Position numbers and translations under genes: made by a program | The notes under the pieces: model-generated | Seen by the model: the letters and a program-made list of their open reading frames with translations, nothing else | Database searches by the model: none | Told to the model about the DNA's origin: nothing | Assembly: GCF_946227985.1 (NCBI RefSeq) | Contig: NZ_CAMKGL010000012.1 | Span: 85,450 to 149,449 of the forward strand | Direction of reading: 5' to 3' | DNA length: 64,000 bases | DNA from: Serratia quinivorans | GTDB lineage: Bacteria; Pseudomonadota; Gammaproteobacteria; Enterobacterales; Enterobacteriaceae | Part shown: in pieces, positions 27,635 to 37,108 of the stretch | Position numbering within the stretch: the stretch's first letter is position 1 | Layout of the letters: every line of letters starts with the position of its first letter

Positions 27635-28257
27635 TGTGCAACCACCGTTACAGAGTAGGTATAAACAAAGGGGAGCTTGACCAGAGACTGGCTGATCGCA
27701 TCTTTCAGGAAATAGCCGACGCCATCGCCATAATCGGGGATCTGGATGGTGAACACGCCGTTATTGACCGTCACACTGATATCGAAGGTGCTTTGCAACG
27801 GCGGATCGATTCCATTAGTTCCATGAATAAATCGCGCCAGGCGGCGCTTGAGCCAGTCGATGCAAAAGTGAGAACCGTCACCTTTGTAAAAATTCCAGGT
27901 CAGGATCCGTTTAAAATAATCATCGGGTACGTATGACGCCGAGCCGGGAACGTAATTCTTCAGACCGGCATAAGGAATGGCGTTGTACTCGATGGTGTTG
28001 TAGGCACCGCGGGCGATCGCATCCTCAGATATTTGCAGTAATGGCCGCCCTTCCCCGTAAATGCCGAGCGCTATCCAGTCCAGCAGTTCCCCCGTGATGG
28101 AGGGAGAAGTCCAGCACGGCAAATTAAGCGCATTGAGATAGTCAAGATACCCCTGCGCCAACGTGTTATAGGCAGTGAAGAATGCGACGATGTTGGGATC
28201 TTCGTTATATTGCGTATACGGATAAGCGGGAATGATTTTCTCAATGAGAGCTTGCAT
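27631..28257 (-). CDS. Baseplate protein, DUF2612 family
   Basis: 208-residue phage baseplate/tail protein of the DUF2612 type, taking the place of Mu gp48 or P2 gpI between baseplate J and the fibre. Typical stretches: PNIVAFFTAYNTLAQGYLDYL, GELLDWIALGIYGEGRP, and FKRILTWNFYKGDG. It overlaps the fibre start by 4 bp and the J gene stop by 17 bp, showing tight translational coupling. Confidence 0.82.
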   Translation of the reverse strand: MQALIEKIIPAYPYTQYNEDPNIVAFFTAYNTLAQGYLDYLNALNLPCWTSPSITGELLDWIALGIYGEGRPLLQISEDAIARGAYNTIEYNAIPYAGLKNYVPGSASYVPDDYFKRILTWNFYKGDGSHFCIDWLKRRLARFIHGTNGIDPPLQSTFDISVTVNNGVFTIQIPDYGDGVGYFLKDAISQSLVKLPFVYTYSVTVVAQ

Positions 28258-29467
28258 ATTGCTTCACCTGTATTTGTGCTGCCGAGGTGGAGAAATAGGC
28301 GTAGGTGTCGCCATAAACCAGACTTGACTCTGGTGCCGGTGGTTTTATTGCGCCGTTAATCCCGATTTGAACCTGGATCATGGAAAGCAGCGACGCAGCA
28401 ACCAGCCCCTCAACCGATTTCAGAAAAATATCCTGTATCTGGAAAATGTTTATCGGCTGTCCAACAGCGACAGCATTAACGTAATCGGCAATATTCTGCT
28501 GCACCGCTTTAGCAATGCCTTCCGGATCGATGTAGGTCGTCGAGGCTGAGTTCCAGGTGATCAGCACCACCACGTTTTGCGATGAAGGCACAACGAATGG
28601 CACCTGGTAGACGTCGGGGTAGACCGTGATCGGTATGGTTTTCTTTTCCACCTCCGCCCCCGATGGATTCGATACATCGTTGGTCAAAATGGAAATATCC
28701 GGCACGGCTTTATAAATCGCATAGGCGACTTCATAAGGATCACCACCACCGACGACGGCTACCCATTTTCCGAGCGTCGCCTGGCGGAACGAAATCAGGT
28801 TTTCCTGTACGCCAGCCACTTTTTGCAGGGATGATCGGTAGCAATCCGGCGTACCTTGCACCCCAAACATTCCGGACTGCAACACCTGCGCACGATACGA
28901 CGCGGGGCTTTGCTCGTCCGTACCCGGTAAACCGGCAGTCAGATTAGTGCAGGTTATCTTGTAAGACTCCGGAACAGAGGTTTTCACCTGGTTAACTGTC
29001 CCTGCCGGCACTGCCCATATTCCCCCCGTCGTGGCCAGACAGTACTGGGGTTCCGTCTGTCCGCTGTCGGGGATCACCGTGTCTCGCCGGACGGTATACA
29101 GATAGGTGCCATCCCCTACTGTGAACCCCTTCTGAATACCAAACCCCGGCGGCCCCGAAAATACGACATACACCGATGTATTGGTGCCTTCGCCCTGTGG
29201 CACACCATAAGTGTTACCCAACTGCGTCAGAAGGTGTACATTCGCGCCGTAGGGGCTGCATGAGTTAATCAAATCGACCCGCGCCTGGTCGCAAACCAGC
29301 AACGCACCCACGCTGGTGCTGACCATGTCCTCTATCAATGAGCCGGGTAAATCGGTCGTGATCCCGGGTGAAAGCCGCGTTGCTGTTTCAATAACCTGCT
29401 GGCGCAACTCTTCCGCCGTTTTGGCGACCGGGCCGGAAATATCATAAATAACGGGTAAATCGCTCAT
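28241..29467 (-). CDS. Baseplate J-like protein
   Basis: 408-residue wedge protein of the baseplate J (P2 gpJ/Mu gp47, T4 gp6) family. Seen: GITTDLPGSLIEDMVSTSVGAL near the N-terminus, VVFSGPPGFGIQKGFTVGDGTYLY, and QATLGKWVAVVGGGDPYEVAYAI in the middle domain. It lies between the gp25-position protein and DUF2612, the usual order. It overlaps the upstream gene by 4 bp. Confidence 0.9.
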   Translation of the reverse strand: MSDLPVIYDISGPVAKTAEELRQQVIETATRLSPGITTDLPGSLIEDMVSTSVGALLVCDQARVDLINSCSPYGANVHLLTQLGNTYGVPQGEGTNTSVYVVFSGPPGFGIQKGFTVGDGTYLYTVRRDTVIPDSGQTEPQYCLATTGGIWAVPAGTVNQVKTSVPESYKITCTNLTAGLPGTDEQSPASYRAQVLQSGMFGVQGTPDCYRSSLQKVAGVQENLISFRQATLGKWVAVVGGGDPYEVAYAIYKAVPDISILTNDVSNPSGAEVEKKTIPITVYPDVYQVPFVVPSSQNVVVLITWNSASTTYIDPEGIAKAVQQNIADYVNAVAVGQPINIFQIQDIFLKSVEGLVAASLLSMIQVQIGINGAIKPPAPESSLVYGDTYAYFSTSAAQIQVKQYASSH

Positions 29468-29796
29468 ACATACACCTTCGCCACTATTTTCGAACCCGAG
29501 TTGGTGATAACCGAAATGTCGTACACCGGCGGATCAACTTCGGTCAGTGCAATCTGAAGTGAAGAGAAATGGCCGCTGAATTGCTGTTGCAGCCGGTTCA
29601 CGTAAAACGTGGGGATAATCTGCTGGATCACAGAACCGTTGGCAGGAATGCCGTGATTCGCAAAAAAGGGGGGCTCCTGCGGTGCCAGCTTGAGGTTTTG
29701 AACTAGCGTGGTGAGATAGACGGCATCGTTAAAGCCGTTCGCGTCAGTGGCGATCGTGACCCACTTGCCGGATTCATCCTGCCCGTATGTTCTCAT
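29464..29796 (-). CDS. Small baseplate wedge protein (gp25 position)
   Basis: 110-residue phage protein. NGFNDAVYLTTLVQNLKLAPQ followed by HGIPA resembles the short baseplate proteins that take the T4 gp25 role in DUF2612-type phages. The assignment rests mainly on order: spike, this gene, baseplate J. Confidence 0.72.
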   Translation of the reverse strand: MRTYGQDESGKWVTIATDANGFNDAVYLTTLVQNLKLAPQEPPFFANHGIPANGSVIQQIIPTFYVNRLQQQFSGHFSSLQIALTEVDPPVYDISVITNSGSKIVAKVYV

Positions 29797-30509
29797 TCGG
29801 TAATGCTCCCGTCGAAACTTGTTGTCGGCCCTCCGGTGTCTTGCCCATCGTTACCGTTACTGTGCTGATGGGAATTCACCCAGGTAAGCAGTTGCTGCCA
29901 GCCCTCATGCATAATGGCGGGGCTGGTGCTGGCCTGACCATCAGTCAGGGTTCCGCTCTGGCCAGTCAGCGACCATGAGCCCTTTGTCAGCGTCAGCACG
30001 GTACTGCCCACCGTGACCTTGAACTGCTCAGGCGTGGCAATCGTGATGCTCTCCGGCGTTAGCAGGAACGTCGTCTTGCTGCCGGCATCGCGTATCGTGA
30101 CGCCTTCCGGGCCATACAACGTGAGCACTTGTCCGTCGACGTTCTCCCATTCCGTGTGACTGATCGGCAAAAACACCAGCGCGCTGAGATTGGCCGGCGG
30201 AGTGAGATCGGCAGTGCCCCCGCCCTGTCCGCTGGCCCCACCCAGGTAGGTATCCGCCGGGATGACAATCCCCCTGTCTCCCGGTTGCATGGGATAGCGG
30301 ATGTACTGTGGGCCGAACAAGGGGATAGTGATCTGCGGCAGCATGTACGGAATATCGCGAAGCAGGAATGACACCGTGACCATATTTCCCGAGCGGATCA
30401 CCACCGATGCGGGCAGTACCTTACCGGCCATTTGCATGGCGTCCGCGATTTTTTGGTCGGCGAACCGATGCATATTGCCGCCAAAACTCAGCTTTTTATC
30501 AATGCTCAC
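29793..30509 (-). CDS. Baseplate spike, Gp138-type
   Basis: 238-residue central spike protein. The N-terminal part matches the Gp138 N-terminal domain (OB-fold: VVIRSGNMVTVSFLLRD, YPMQPGDRGIVIPAD). A beta-helix-like repeat follows (TITIATPE..FKVTVGSTVLTL...). The tail carries SHQHSNGNDGQDTGGPT: His-x-His and a Gly-Gly-Pro-Thr motif like spike tips that bind iron. This tip would pierce the outer membrane. Confidence 0.85.
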   Translation of the reverse strand: MSIDKKLSFGGNMHRFADQKIADAMQMAGKVLPASVVIRSGNMVTVSFLLRDIPYMLPQITIPLFGPQYIRYPMQPGDRGIVIPADTYLGGASGQGGGTADLTPPANLSALVFLPISHTEWENVDGQVLTLYGPEGVTIRDAGSKTTFLLTPESITIATPEQFKVTVGSTVLTLTKGSWSLTGQSGTLTDGQASTSPAIMHEGWQQLLTWVNSHQHSNGNDGQDTGGPTTSFDGSITE

Positions 30510-31549
30510 GACGCCCCCAATTTCACGTCCGGGTGAGCTTCAATGACGGTCACCCAACTATTAGCGTCCGGTTGCCGGCTGTTGCCGAGCAGACGCACCG
30601 AAGACACCAGAAAATCACCGGTAAATGCAGCGTCATCACGAAACTGGGAATATGAAGATGCCTGTATCATCGGCCGAGAATCCTTAGGCATTCGGATATA
30701 ATCCCCCACCTGAATGTCGCTGCGCATGACGCAGGGAATACTGACCGTACCAAATTGCACCCACGTTGGCTGACCGACCAAATCGGTAAATTCTATCTGT
30801 ATCGGGTTTTGTCTACGGTAACCGCTGCTTTTTTTCGACTCTTTGTCGATTTGGTTTTCAATATCATTATCGAAAACACGGATTTCTTTGCCATTCACCA
30901 CTGTTATTTCCACACCGGAATATTTACCGTCTTTGATGATGTTTTTACTCAGTGTTTTTAATTTCGTCGCCAGTTCAGAAAGGCTGCCGCAAAACATGTT
31001 GCTGTCGTAGTTATTCACCAAGCGGTCACTGATGCTTATCGAGAAACGGTAATCGCCCCCCATATTCTGAAAGCATTGTGTCAACGCAACAGACAGCTTG
31101 ATCCCTTTATTCCACGGCAGTGTTAAATTGATCGGGGCCAACGGCGCGGGATTGACCGCAGAGACCGCCCCCGCCGTCACAATGAGATCTGTCCGTAGCT
31201 CGGTTCCCTGCCAGTTTCCCAACACCTGCCACACGGTCCCCTCCAACACCAGTCCTTGCTGTGCAGGCTTCGCCAGCGGTAACCCCTTCGACATGCCCAC
31301 CCACATTTTTATCGTCATGCCAAACATATTCTGTCTGGCCTGCTGCATATCCTTCGGGCCTATCCCCCAAATGGTGATGCAGCTTTGCCCCATTGGCGTC
31401 GATTCACCAAAGCGTTGAATATCAAACTCAATCATTAAATTACCGGGATTGAACACACCATTTTTCAGACTGGAATATTGCTTGAAAAGTTTTCCGGGGT
31501 TACCGTTTTTATCGGGTGGGGCAAATATCTGAATATCATAGTACCGCAT
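30506..31549 (-). CDS. Baseplate hub protein
   Basis: 347-residue protein in the hub (gpD/gp27-like) position, directly before the spike. Start ATG 31549 (MRYYDIQIFAPP) overlaps the stop of the upstream 91-residue gene (TGATG), which is better supported than the frame-open start 39 nt earlier. A beta-rich N-terminus and the late stretch VGQPTWVQFGTVSIPCVMRSDIQVGD agree with a barrel-type hub. No enzymatic motif is seen. Confidence 0.78.
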   Translation of the reverse strand: MRYYDIQIFAPPDKNGNPGKLFKQYSSLKNGVFNPGNLMIEFDIQRFGESTPMGQSCITIWGIGPKDMQQARQNMFGMTIKMWVGMSKGLPLAKPAQQGLVLEGTVWQVLGNWQGTELRTDLIVTAGAVSAVNPAPLAPINLTLPWNKGIKLSVALTQCFQNMGGDYRFSISISDRLVNNYDSNMFCGSLSELATKLKTLSKNIIKDGKYSGVEITVVNGKEIRVFDNDIENQIDKESKKSSGYRRQNPIQIEFTDLVGQPTWVQFGTVSIPCVMRSDIQVGDYIRMPKDSRPMIQASSYSQFRDDAAFTGDFLVSSVRLLGNSRQPDANSWVTVIEAHPDVKLGAS

Positions 31550-31824
31550 CAGTTGATTACCTCTATTTGCCCCGATGAATATCGCCACACCATTTTCGTG
31601 GCTGTGAATGCCCCGATAAGCAAGTTAATGTCGTACCCCATCGGCGAATCGATCATCGGCATGGTTAACAGGCGATTACCTGAGTTGTCCGTAATATTGA
31701 GATACCAGCGCTGCGCGGCAATATTCCATTTGGTCTGGCAGTTGTATACCTCACCGTCAAGCATCGGCGTAAAAACCATGCTTTTCTGCTCATTCCCGGA
31801 AAACGGATAAAGTGTTGTGCTCAT
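31549..31824 (-). CDS. Baseplate plug family protein
   Basis: 91-residue protein matching the phage baseplate plug family (DUF6983-like): YPFSGNEQKSMVFTPMLDGEVYNCQTKWNIAAQRWYLN and PMGYDINLL. Sits between the hub and the 238-residue tail protein, with overlapping start and stop codons on both sides. Confidence 0.75.
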   Translation of the reverse strand: MSTTLYPFSGNEQKSMVFTPMLDGEVYNCQTKWNIAAQRWYLNITDNSGNRLLTMPMIDSPMGYDINLLIGAFTATKMVWRYSSGQIEVIN

Positions 31825-32537
31825 AAATTAAACGCCCCGCTTAATTTACCGATAAGCCCGGTTACAGCATCAGAAACGCTACTGCCCAACGACGTATTCC
31901 CGAGTGCAGAAACCGTATTGGTCCAGGCGCTCTCCGTGGTTTTGTCGCCGTTATCAATCTTGCCCAAATAACTGTTAATCGCCTGCTCCGCGCCGGTTTC
32001 GGTAATCAGCGGTTGTTCAAAGTCCCACAACCATTGACGCTGCGGTAGCGGATCATTCGACCCCGTGACGTCCCGAACGGTACGCAGGATACAACCGCTA
32101 TAAATCAGCGACGGGGTGGCCACGACGAACGTACCACCAAGATTGGCATGCGCCTGCAGGACGGCCTGCAATGCGCTGAGCGTGACCAGCTTTGTCAACG
32201 CTCCGGTGTTTTCATTCACCGGTGCATCCATCAGCATGGGAATGCGCAACGGTTGCGCCAGCAGTGCGTTAGCGGCGACAGCCTGATTAGCAAAGGGGTA
32301 ACGGCCGATATCGTAATCAACCATGCTGGAACCCTGTGCGGCGCGCCAGTGGCAGAAATATTTATCCAGGTCGGTCAGATTTACCGCGCCGCCCATCAGG
32401 TTGCTGACAAAACTGGCGCTCTGCGTTAGCGCAACGATCGGCAGCATTCCTCCGGGGATACTCTGCGCAACACCGTCACAAAGGATCACCGGTGAGATTT
32501 CAAACCCCAACTTATAAAGTTCGCGGGTAAATGCCAT
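31821..32537 (-). CDS. Tail/baseplate protein, unknown role
   Basis: 238-residue protein directly after the tape measure, overlapping it by one base. Features: IPGGMLPIVALTQSASF, then DLDKYFCHWRAAQGSSMVDYDIGRYPFANQAVAANA. The position matches tail-initiator proteins that bridge the tape measure and baseplate. Function is inferred from order only. Confidence 0.68.
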   Translation of the reverse strand: MAFTRELYKLGFEISPVILCDGVAQSIPGGMLPIVALTQSASFVSNLMGGAVNLTDLDKYFCHWRAAQGSSMVDYDIGRYPFANQAVAANALLAQPLRIPMLMDAPVNENTGALTKLVTLSALQAVLQAHANLGGTFVVATPSLIYSGCILRTVRDVTGSNDPLPQRQWLWDFEQPLITETGAEQAINSYLGKIDNGDKTTESAWTNTVSALGNTSLGSSVSDAVTGLIGKLSGAFNL

Positions 32538-34558
32538 TAACCATATCCTCCGAGTTGCGTGCTCGAAACAATCGCGCTGCCACCGGTGTTGTTGTACACC
32601 ACCACACCGGCACTTCCTCCCCGTCGCTGATTATCCAAAATCTGCTGCAATATCTGATCGGTTTTGCTGGAGGATTGCTGGGTGAGTTGCTGCTGGGGAT
32701 TACTTTGGGTAGAACCCGGCGCGCCTGAACCGTAGAGCTTTATGAACTGCTCTCGTACTCGTCCGGGGTATTCACGATTTTCCTTGCTGCCGCGATTCTT
32801 GCCGCCGTTATACCAGCGCAGCATTTCTTCAACATCACCGCCCGCCTGATTTTTTGCCCACTTCATTACCCTGGCACCGGCCATAATGTTGTCACGGGGG
32901 TTGTAGGGGTCCTCTCCGGGTTTAAAGTTGAAAGGCATCACCTGCATCAAGCCTTGCGCTCCCGCTTTGCTGACAGCATGTGTATTCCACGATGACTCTG
33001 CACCCGTTACCGCTTTTAGCAACTTGGCATCTAATCCGTATTTTTTGGCTGCCTCTTCAAAATATCCATCGTAATCAGATGGGTTTGTACCTGAGGCTCG
33101 TTTTTTTGCTGATTGGGCGTATTGCTCCGGTTGATTCCATTTGTTGTTTAAAATGCCATCATTACCGGCGCGTAATTTCCACCAAGGTTGATTGTCATCA
33201 CTACCGGAGGGGTTACCATCACTGGAGAAAAACCCTTTTACGCCTTTCAACCATCCCCACACGCGGGGATCATCATCACTGCCTGGCGTATAGCTCTGGC
33301 CGGTCTGCGGGTCCGTCTGCTTTTCATCGCTTAGCATGGAAGAACCCGACTTAACATCATCCAATGTAATATCGGTTTTTCCGGTAACCCAATCGATCAC
33401 CTTGCCAATAACCCGCGCCAGCCTTTCAACACCGGTCATAAACGACTCAACGTCGCTTTTGAAATCCGGGGATACCAGGTAGTTACCGAACCGTCTGATG
33501 CCATCTGCCAGCCCATCAAGCCATTTGCCCAGTTCAGGTGATTTAAGGACGGTATCCACTGCCTCAGAAAATGCATCTGACAGTTTCCCTAATTCCGGAG
33601 CCAATGGCGCAAGCCCACGAATAAAGGTGTTTTCAATACTGATCTTGCTGCGATCCAACTGAATATTAAAATCCTGCCATTGTTTCAGTTGCTGGTCGGT
33701 CACCTGAAGGCGTTGTGTATCTTTCTGGGCCTGCTTCGTCATCGCCTCGATTTCAGCATCGCTCATTTTTTTAAAGCGATTGAGATCGTCAAGGGTGAAG
33801 TAGTTAGTCAGGCCGTAAGCCTCAGCTCCCTGCTGCGAGCTGCCATTGCGCACAAAAATATCGCGTGCGCTTTTGATCATCTGTGGCAACAGTTTCGCCG
33901 GATCCTGATCAGGGTTATCAATCCCCATTGCCTTAAACTGCCAGCGCTTGCTCAGATCCAGTTGGCTGTCACGGATGGCACCCAACGTGCCGACAGGATT
34001 GCCGAGCACCTTCTGGTAGTTAACAGCGCTAGAATTAAGGCCGCCGGCGGTAGTTCCTAACCCCATCGCAGTGAACCGCTGCGCGGAAGCCGAACCCGCC
34101 AGGCGATTCATCCCCCACAAACCACCGGCCCCGGCCAACCCAGAAAACAGCCCCAGCACAGTCCCCCACGAGAGCAAACTAGTTGTGGCGTTTTTAATGT
34201 GGCCGGCCAGATCTTTGGCATCCTTGCTGGCTTTGCTCAGAAATTTACTGGCACCGCGATTTTTTTTGTTAAATTCAGACTGCGTTTTATTGGCTTTCTC
34301 AAGGTTTCCATTCAAACGGTCAAGGCCATCATTGACAGAGGCGATGGCTGCAACCCCTTCGTTGAATGACTGGGTGATCGCCTCCGTGCTACCCAGCACC
34401 TTCTCCGTCTGTTTGGCAGAATCCCCGATCCCCTGCGCCGCGCCCCGCCATTGCTCAGGCAAACCTTCAAGCGCCTTCTGGTACTCATTGAATTTTTCGA
34501 GGAACGCCTGAAATTTCTCGTCCTGAACATCAATTTCAACAACGGATTTAGCTGCCAT
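32537..34558 (-). CDS. Tape measure protein with lytic transglycosylase domain
   Basis: 673-residue tape measure, which sets tail length. Helical N-terminal two thirds, with a hydrophobic Gly-rich stretch (LLSWGTVLGLFSGLAGAGGLWGM, split here by eye at about residues 128-150). The C-terminal part is an SLT transglycosylase: YGLDAKLLKAVTGAESSWN with the catalytic Glu near residue 521, then AGAQGLMQVMP and RWYNGG. The enzyme would open peptidoglycan during DNA entry. By the usual ~1.5 A per residue the tail would be about 100 nm. Confidence 0.88.
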   Translation of the reverse strand: MAAKSVVEIDVQDEKFQAFLEKFNEYQKALEGLPEQWRGAAQGIGDSAKQTEKVLGSTEAITQSFNEGVAAIASVNDGLDRLNGNLEKANKTQSEFNKKNRGASKFLSKASKDAKDLAGHIKNATTSLLSWGTVLGLFSGLAGAGGLWGMNRLAGSASAQRFTAMGLGTTAGGLNSSAVNYQKVLGNPVGTLGAIRDSQLDLSKRWQFKAMGIDNPDQDPAKLLPQMIKSARDIFVRNGSSQQGAEAYGLTNYFTLDDLNRFKKMSDAEIEAMTKQAQKDTQRLQVTDQQLKQWQDFNIQLDRSKISIENTFIRGLAPLAPELGKLSDAFSEAVDTVLKSPELGKWLDGLADGIRRFGNYLVSPDFKSDVESFMTGVERLARVIGKVIDWVTGKTDITLDDVKSGSSMLSDEKQTDPQTGQSYTPGSDDDPRVWGWLKGVKGFFSSDGNPSGSDDNQPWWKLRAGNDGILNNKWNQPEQYAQSAKKRASGTNPSDYDGYFEEAAKKYGLDAKLLKAVTGAESSWNTHAVSKAGAQGLMQVMPFNFKPGEDPYNPRDNIMAGARVMKWAKNQAGGDVEEMLRWYNGGKNRGSKENREYPGRVREQFIKLYGSGAPGSTQSNPQQQLTQQSSSKTDQILQQILDNQRRGGSAGVVVYNNTGGSAIVSSTQLGGYG

Positions 34559-34889
34559 TGAAATAGCCCTTCTGTCTTATTTCTTCCAGAATGAACCGCT
34601 GCCGGAAATGGAGCGGGCTTTTGTAGTTGCCGCAATCCAGTTCCCGACAGAGTTCGCTGAACCCCTCACAGGAGGCCCAGGTCAGGAGGGAATGTACGAC
34701 AGTTCCTGCGGGGCTGACGGGGTCGGGGTATCGGTATCCGTCTTCGACGTCGGTAAAGAATCGCGAAACGCCGTAGCACTCAATGAGACGAGTTGCCCAC
34801 TGTACATATCGAGCGCTTTCCCCACAGTCCCCGCTATCAAGTTGGCTTTCTGAATGGCAGAGGCGACCATAAAAAACACCACTTCGCCC
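34548..34889 (-). CDS. -1 frame extension of tail chaperone (GT-like)
   Basis: In the -1 frame relative to the chaperone gene, 113 codons are open from 34889 to a TAA at 34550-34548 that overlaps the tape-measure start. The translation is protein-like (QWATRLIECYGVSRFFTDVE, later LTWASCEGFSELCRELDCG and FRQRFILEEIRQKGYF). There is no ATG, GTG or TTG start in the usable part, so it would be made only by frameshifting from 34682-35263, as for lambda gpG-T. No standard slippery heptamer is obvious; TTT-TTT-A (about 34877-34883) and C-rich Pro codons near 34711-34725 are candidates. Confidence 0.6.
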   Translation of the reverse strand, partial: GRSGVFYGRLCHSESQLDSGDCGESARYVQWATRLIECYGVSRFFTDVEDGYRYPDPVSPAGTVVHSLLTWASCEGFSELCRELDCGNYKSPLHFRQRFILEEIRQKGYFNGS

Positions 34890-35263
34890 TCAACTTCACG
34901 GTATTCGTCCGGAGAAATAACCGCCTGCTTAAATGCCGTTTCAAGCGGCACAGGACGCCATACGCCGTTATCATTGAAAATTACTGTCGTCAGTCGTTGA
35001 ATGTCGTCAACGAGGGTCGGTTCATCCGCCGGAACGCCCCCAGTATCCTGCCGCGCCTTGAGAATATTACGCAGCATCATCGCGGCCACACGCGGCGCGC
35101 CCGTCGCCCCCACCGAGGTGAAGAAGTTATGGAACATATTCCCCAGCATCACGCAGTTTTCCTGCACCACTTCATACGGGAACGGCACAACGTGCAGGTA
35201 GACCAGCGATCCGTCGTCGCGCGTGATCGTGCTGACGAAATTCAGTTTTTTATCAATTTTCAT
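34682..35263 (-). CDS. Tail assembly chaperone (G-like)
   Basis: 193-residue protein between tube and tape measure, the position of the tail assembly chaperone. N-terminus MKIDKKLNFVSTITRDDGSL; helical middle part; Thr/Pro-rich C-terminus (SKTDTDTPTPSAPQEL). ATG 35263 is chosen because GGGA lies 9 nt upstream; GTG 35278 and ATG 35269 are alternatives. Its 3' third is overlapped by an open -1 frame, the classic arrangement for a frameshifted chaperone pair. Confidence 0.77.
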   Translation of the reverse strand: MKIDKKLNFVSTITRDDGSLVYLHVVPFPYEVVQENCVMLGNMFHNFFTSVGATGAPRVAAMMLRNILKARQDTGGVPADEPTLVDDIQRLTTVIFNDNGVWRPVPLETAFKQAVISPDEYREVEGEVVFFMVASAIQKANLIAGTVGKALDMYSGQLVSLSATAFRDSLPTSKTDTDTPTPSAPQELSYIPS

Positions 35264-35268
35264 ACCCA

Positions 35269-35706
35269 TCAATCCCACATCTTGTCGTTGGTGGTGAGGT
35301 AACCGGAAATTGTCGCAACAAAGCCGGCATCCGTACCGTTGAGGGTGATTTCGTTAAAATTCACCAGGTAGCAGTTCAGAATGGTGTAGTTGCCGAAAGT
35401 GGTCGCATCCGGTGTAACTACCACCTCCCCCAATGCGGTATCAGAGGCAAATTGCCGCTGATAACTGGCAGCCAGCCCCTGCGTTTTCAGCAGATGCACC
35501 GTCAAGGTCACTTGCTGATAGGGTGCCTGGCTGCCGACAGTACCCGTCATCGTGGGGATAATGTCAGTGGCGGGAGAATCTGGCCGCATGCTGATCCCCT
35601 CTTTGCCCAGGAATGATGCTGTAATGTTTAGCGCCGGGTTGTCGGTAATGCTGACCGCGCCACGGACGCGGTTAAGGAATCCCTGCGGAACTAATGGATT
35701 TGGCAT
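35269..35706 (-). CDS. Tail tube protein
   Basis: 145-residue tube protein of the DUF3277-like type: MPNPLVPQGFLNRVRGAVSI start, AALNITASFLGKEGISM-like middle, and a C-terminal EITLNGTDAGFVATISGYL. It follows the sheath gene by 3 bp, the normal sheath-tube order. Confidence 0.85.
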   Translation of the reverse strand: MPNPLVPQGFLNRVRGAVSITDNPALNITASFLGKEGISMRPDSPATDIIPTMTGTVGSQAPYQQVTLTVHLLKTQGLAASYQRQFASDTALGEVVVTPDATTFGNYTILNCYLVNFNEITLNGTDAGFVATISGYLTTNDKMWD

Positions 35707-35709
35707 TTA

Positions 35710-37104
35710 TTACGCCCCCACAAAATTGGTTACGTTTAAGTTGAAGGTGATGGACTCAAAACCACGTTTCGGCGTGACAACCGCACTCAGGCCGCTATAT
35801 TTTCCATCGGCATAATCGGACGGATTCAGGCTGGTGTAGTTGGCGAACGGTACGGCGTTGATCACCGCGCTGCCGGCATAGGTCCCTTTTTCGTACTGCT
35901 CGTTGAAGGCATCCTGGCTAAGTTGCGTGTCGATCACCTGACCGAGGATTAGCCCGTAACTGATACCGGAACGAAGCGTTTTCAGTGCCCTGCGTTGCAA
36001 GCGACCGATACCTTGAGGCTCGTAATAGAGCGGGTTAACGGTAGTGTTTGAGCCGTTGATGACCTCATTCGCCAGATCCATCTCCAGGTTGATGGCACAC
36101 CAGGCCACCGAGTACCAGTAGTTGAACGGCATACCGTCCAGCATATGCCCGGCGACCAGCATTTTGTTGCTTAGCCCCCCTTCGGCCGCCGTGCCGATGT
36201 AGTTGATATTGTTGTCCTGCAGGGCTTTTAGCAACTTGCCATTCCCAGCAGGCGGATACTCGGTGACGCCATACATGAAGCGGAACGCCATCGGCGGCAC
36301 CATGTTCGACGAGCTTGGATCGTTGGCCAGCGACGACTGGAACGGTGCCGCCATAGAAAACTCGGTCGCGCCAATCCCCGGAGCCTCAACACCGGCAAAA
36401 ACATTCGGGTATTTCCCCGACACCCACGTTTCATAGGTGGCAATGGTGGTGGTGACAAAAAACTTCACCAGCGATCCCGGCGACGTGTAGTTGTTCGCCA
36501 GCGTCTTGAATGTGGCCTCTTCGTCCCATTCGCGGGGAACCAGATAGGAGAAGAATTTTTGATAGGTGTTACCCAGCGAAATATCTTCGTCGATAAATTT
36601 GCTTAACGCCTTAATCGCGTCTGCTGCGCTCAGCTCGCCTAACTCCAGTACATAAACCGCACGGTTGGTCCCCTGCGCCCAGTAGGTGGTATTCATCTGC
36701 TGAATTTCGCCGGATGCCACAGACGCCACGGTACCCATCGTTGTTGCGGTACCCGGATCGGCGCTCAACGCATAGGTAAACGCTTTGTCACCAGTCACCG
36801 TTGCCGTATGTGCGCCGTTGTACTCCACAGGCACCACACCGGAAATCACCACCGGCACTTTGTCTCCGTTGGCCCAGCCATGCGCTTCGGATAGCGTCAC
36901 AGTGACGGTATTCGTCGCCCAGGCGATCGCCGTGATCGTTTTCGCCGGCGCGACAATCGTTTTCAGGTCGTCTTTTGACGTCAACAGCTCGTAACTGCCC
37001 GGCGCTAACGTCGCCCCCCCGACAGAGACCAGCGCACCGGATTTCAGTAACTGGCTCGGTTTCGGTGGGTTGGTGACCGAAACATTAATATTCACTATGG
37101 CCAT
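35710..37104 (-). CDS. Contractile tail sheath protein
   Basis: 464-residue sheath protein of the DUF3383-like type. Seen: short N-terminal strand that links subunits (MAIVNINVSV), GTNRAVYVLELG, and a C-terminal handshake-like strand (GFESITFNLNVTNF). Residues about 58-128 form an inserted beta-rich module (AHGWANGDKVPVVISGVVP..YNG, TGDKAFTYAL) that recurs in the head protein at 40488. Together with the tube this defines a myovirus tail. Confidence 0.87.
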   Translation of the reverse strand: MAIVNINVSVTNPPKPSQLLKSGALVSVGGATLAPGSYELLTSKDDLKTIVAPAKTITAIAWATNTVTVTLSEAHGWANGDKVPVVISGVVPVEYNGAHTATVTGDKAFTYALSADPGTATTMGTVASVASGEIQQMNTTYWAQGTNRAVYVLELGELSAADAIKALSKFIDEDISLGNTYQKFFSYLVPREWDEEATFKTLANNYTSPGSLVKFFVTTTIATYETWVSGKYPNVFAGVEAPGIGATEFSMAAPFQSSLANDPSSSNMVPPMAFRFMYGVTEYPPAGNGKLLKALQDNNINYIGTAAEGGLSNKMLVAGHMLDGMPFNYWYSVAWCAINLEMDLANEVINGSNTTVNPLYYEPQGIGRLQRRALKTLRSGISYGLILGQVIDTQLSQDAFNEQYEKGTYAGSAVINAVPFANYTSLNPSDYADGKYSGLSAVVTPKRGFESITFNLNVTNFVGA

Positions 37105-37108
37105 TTAA

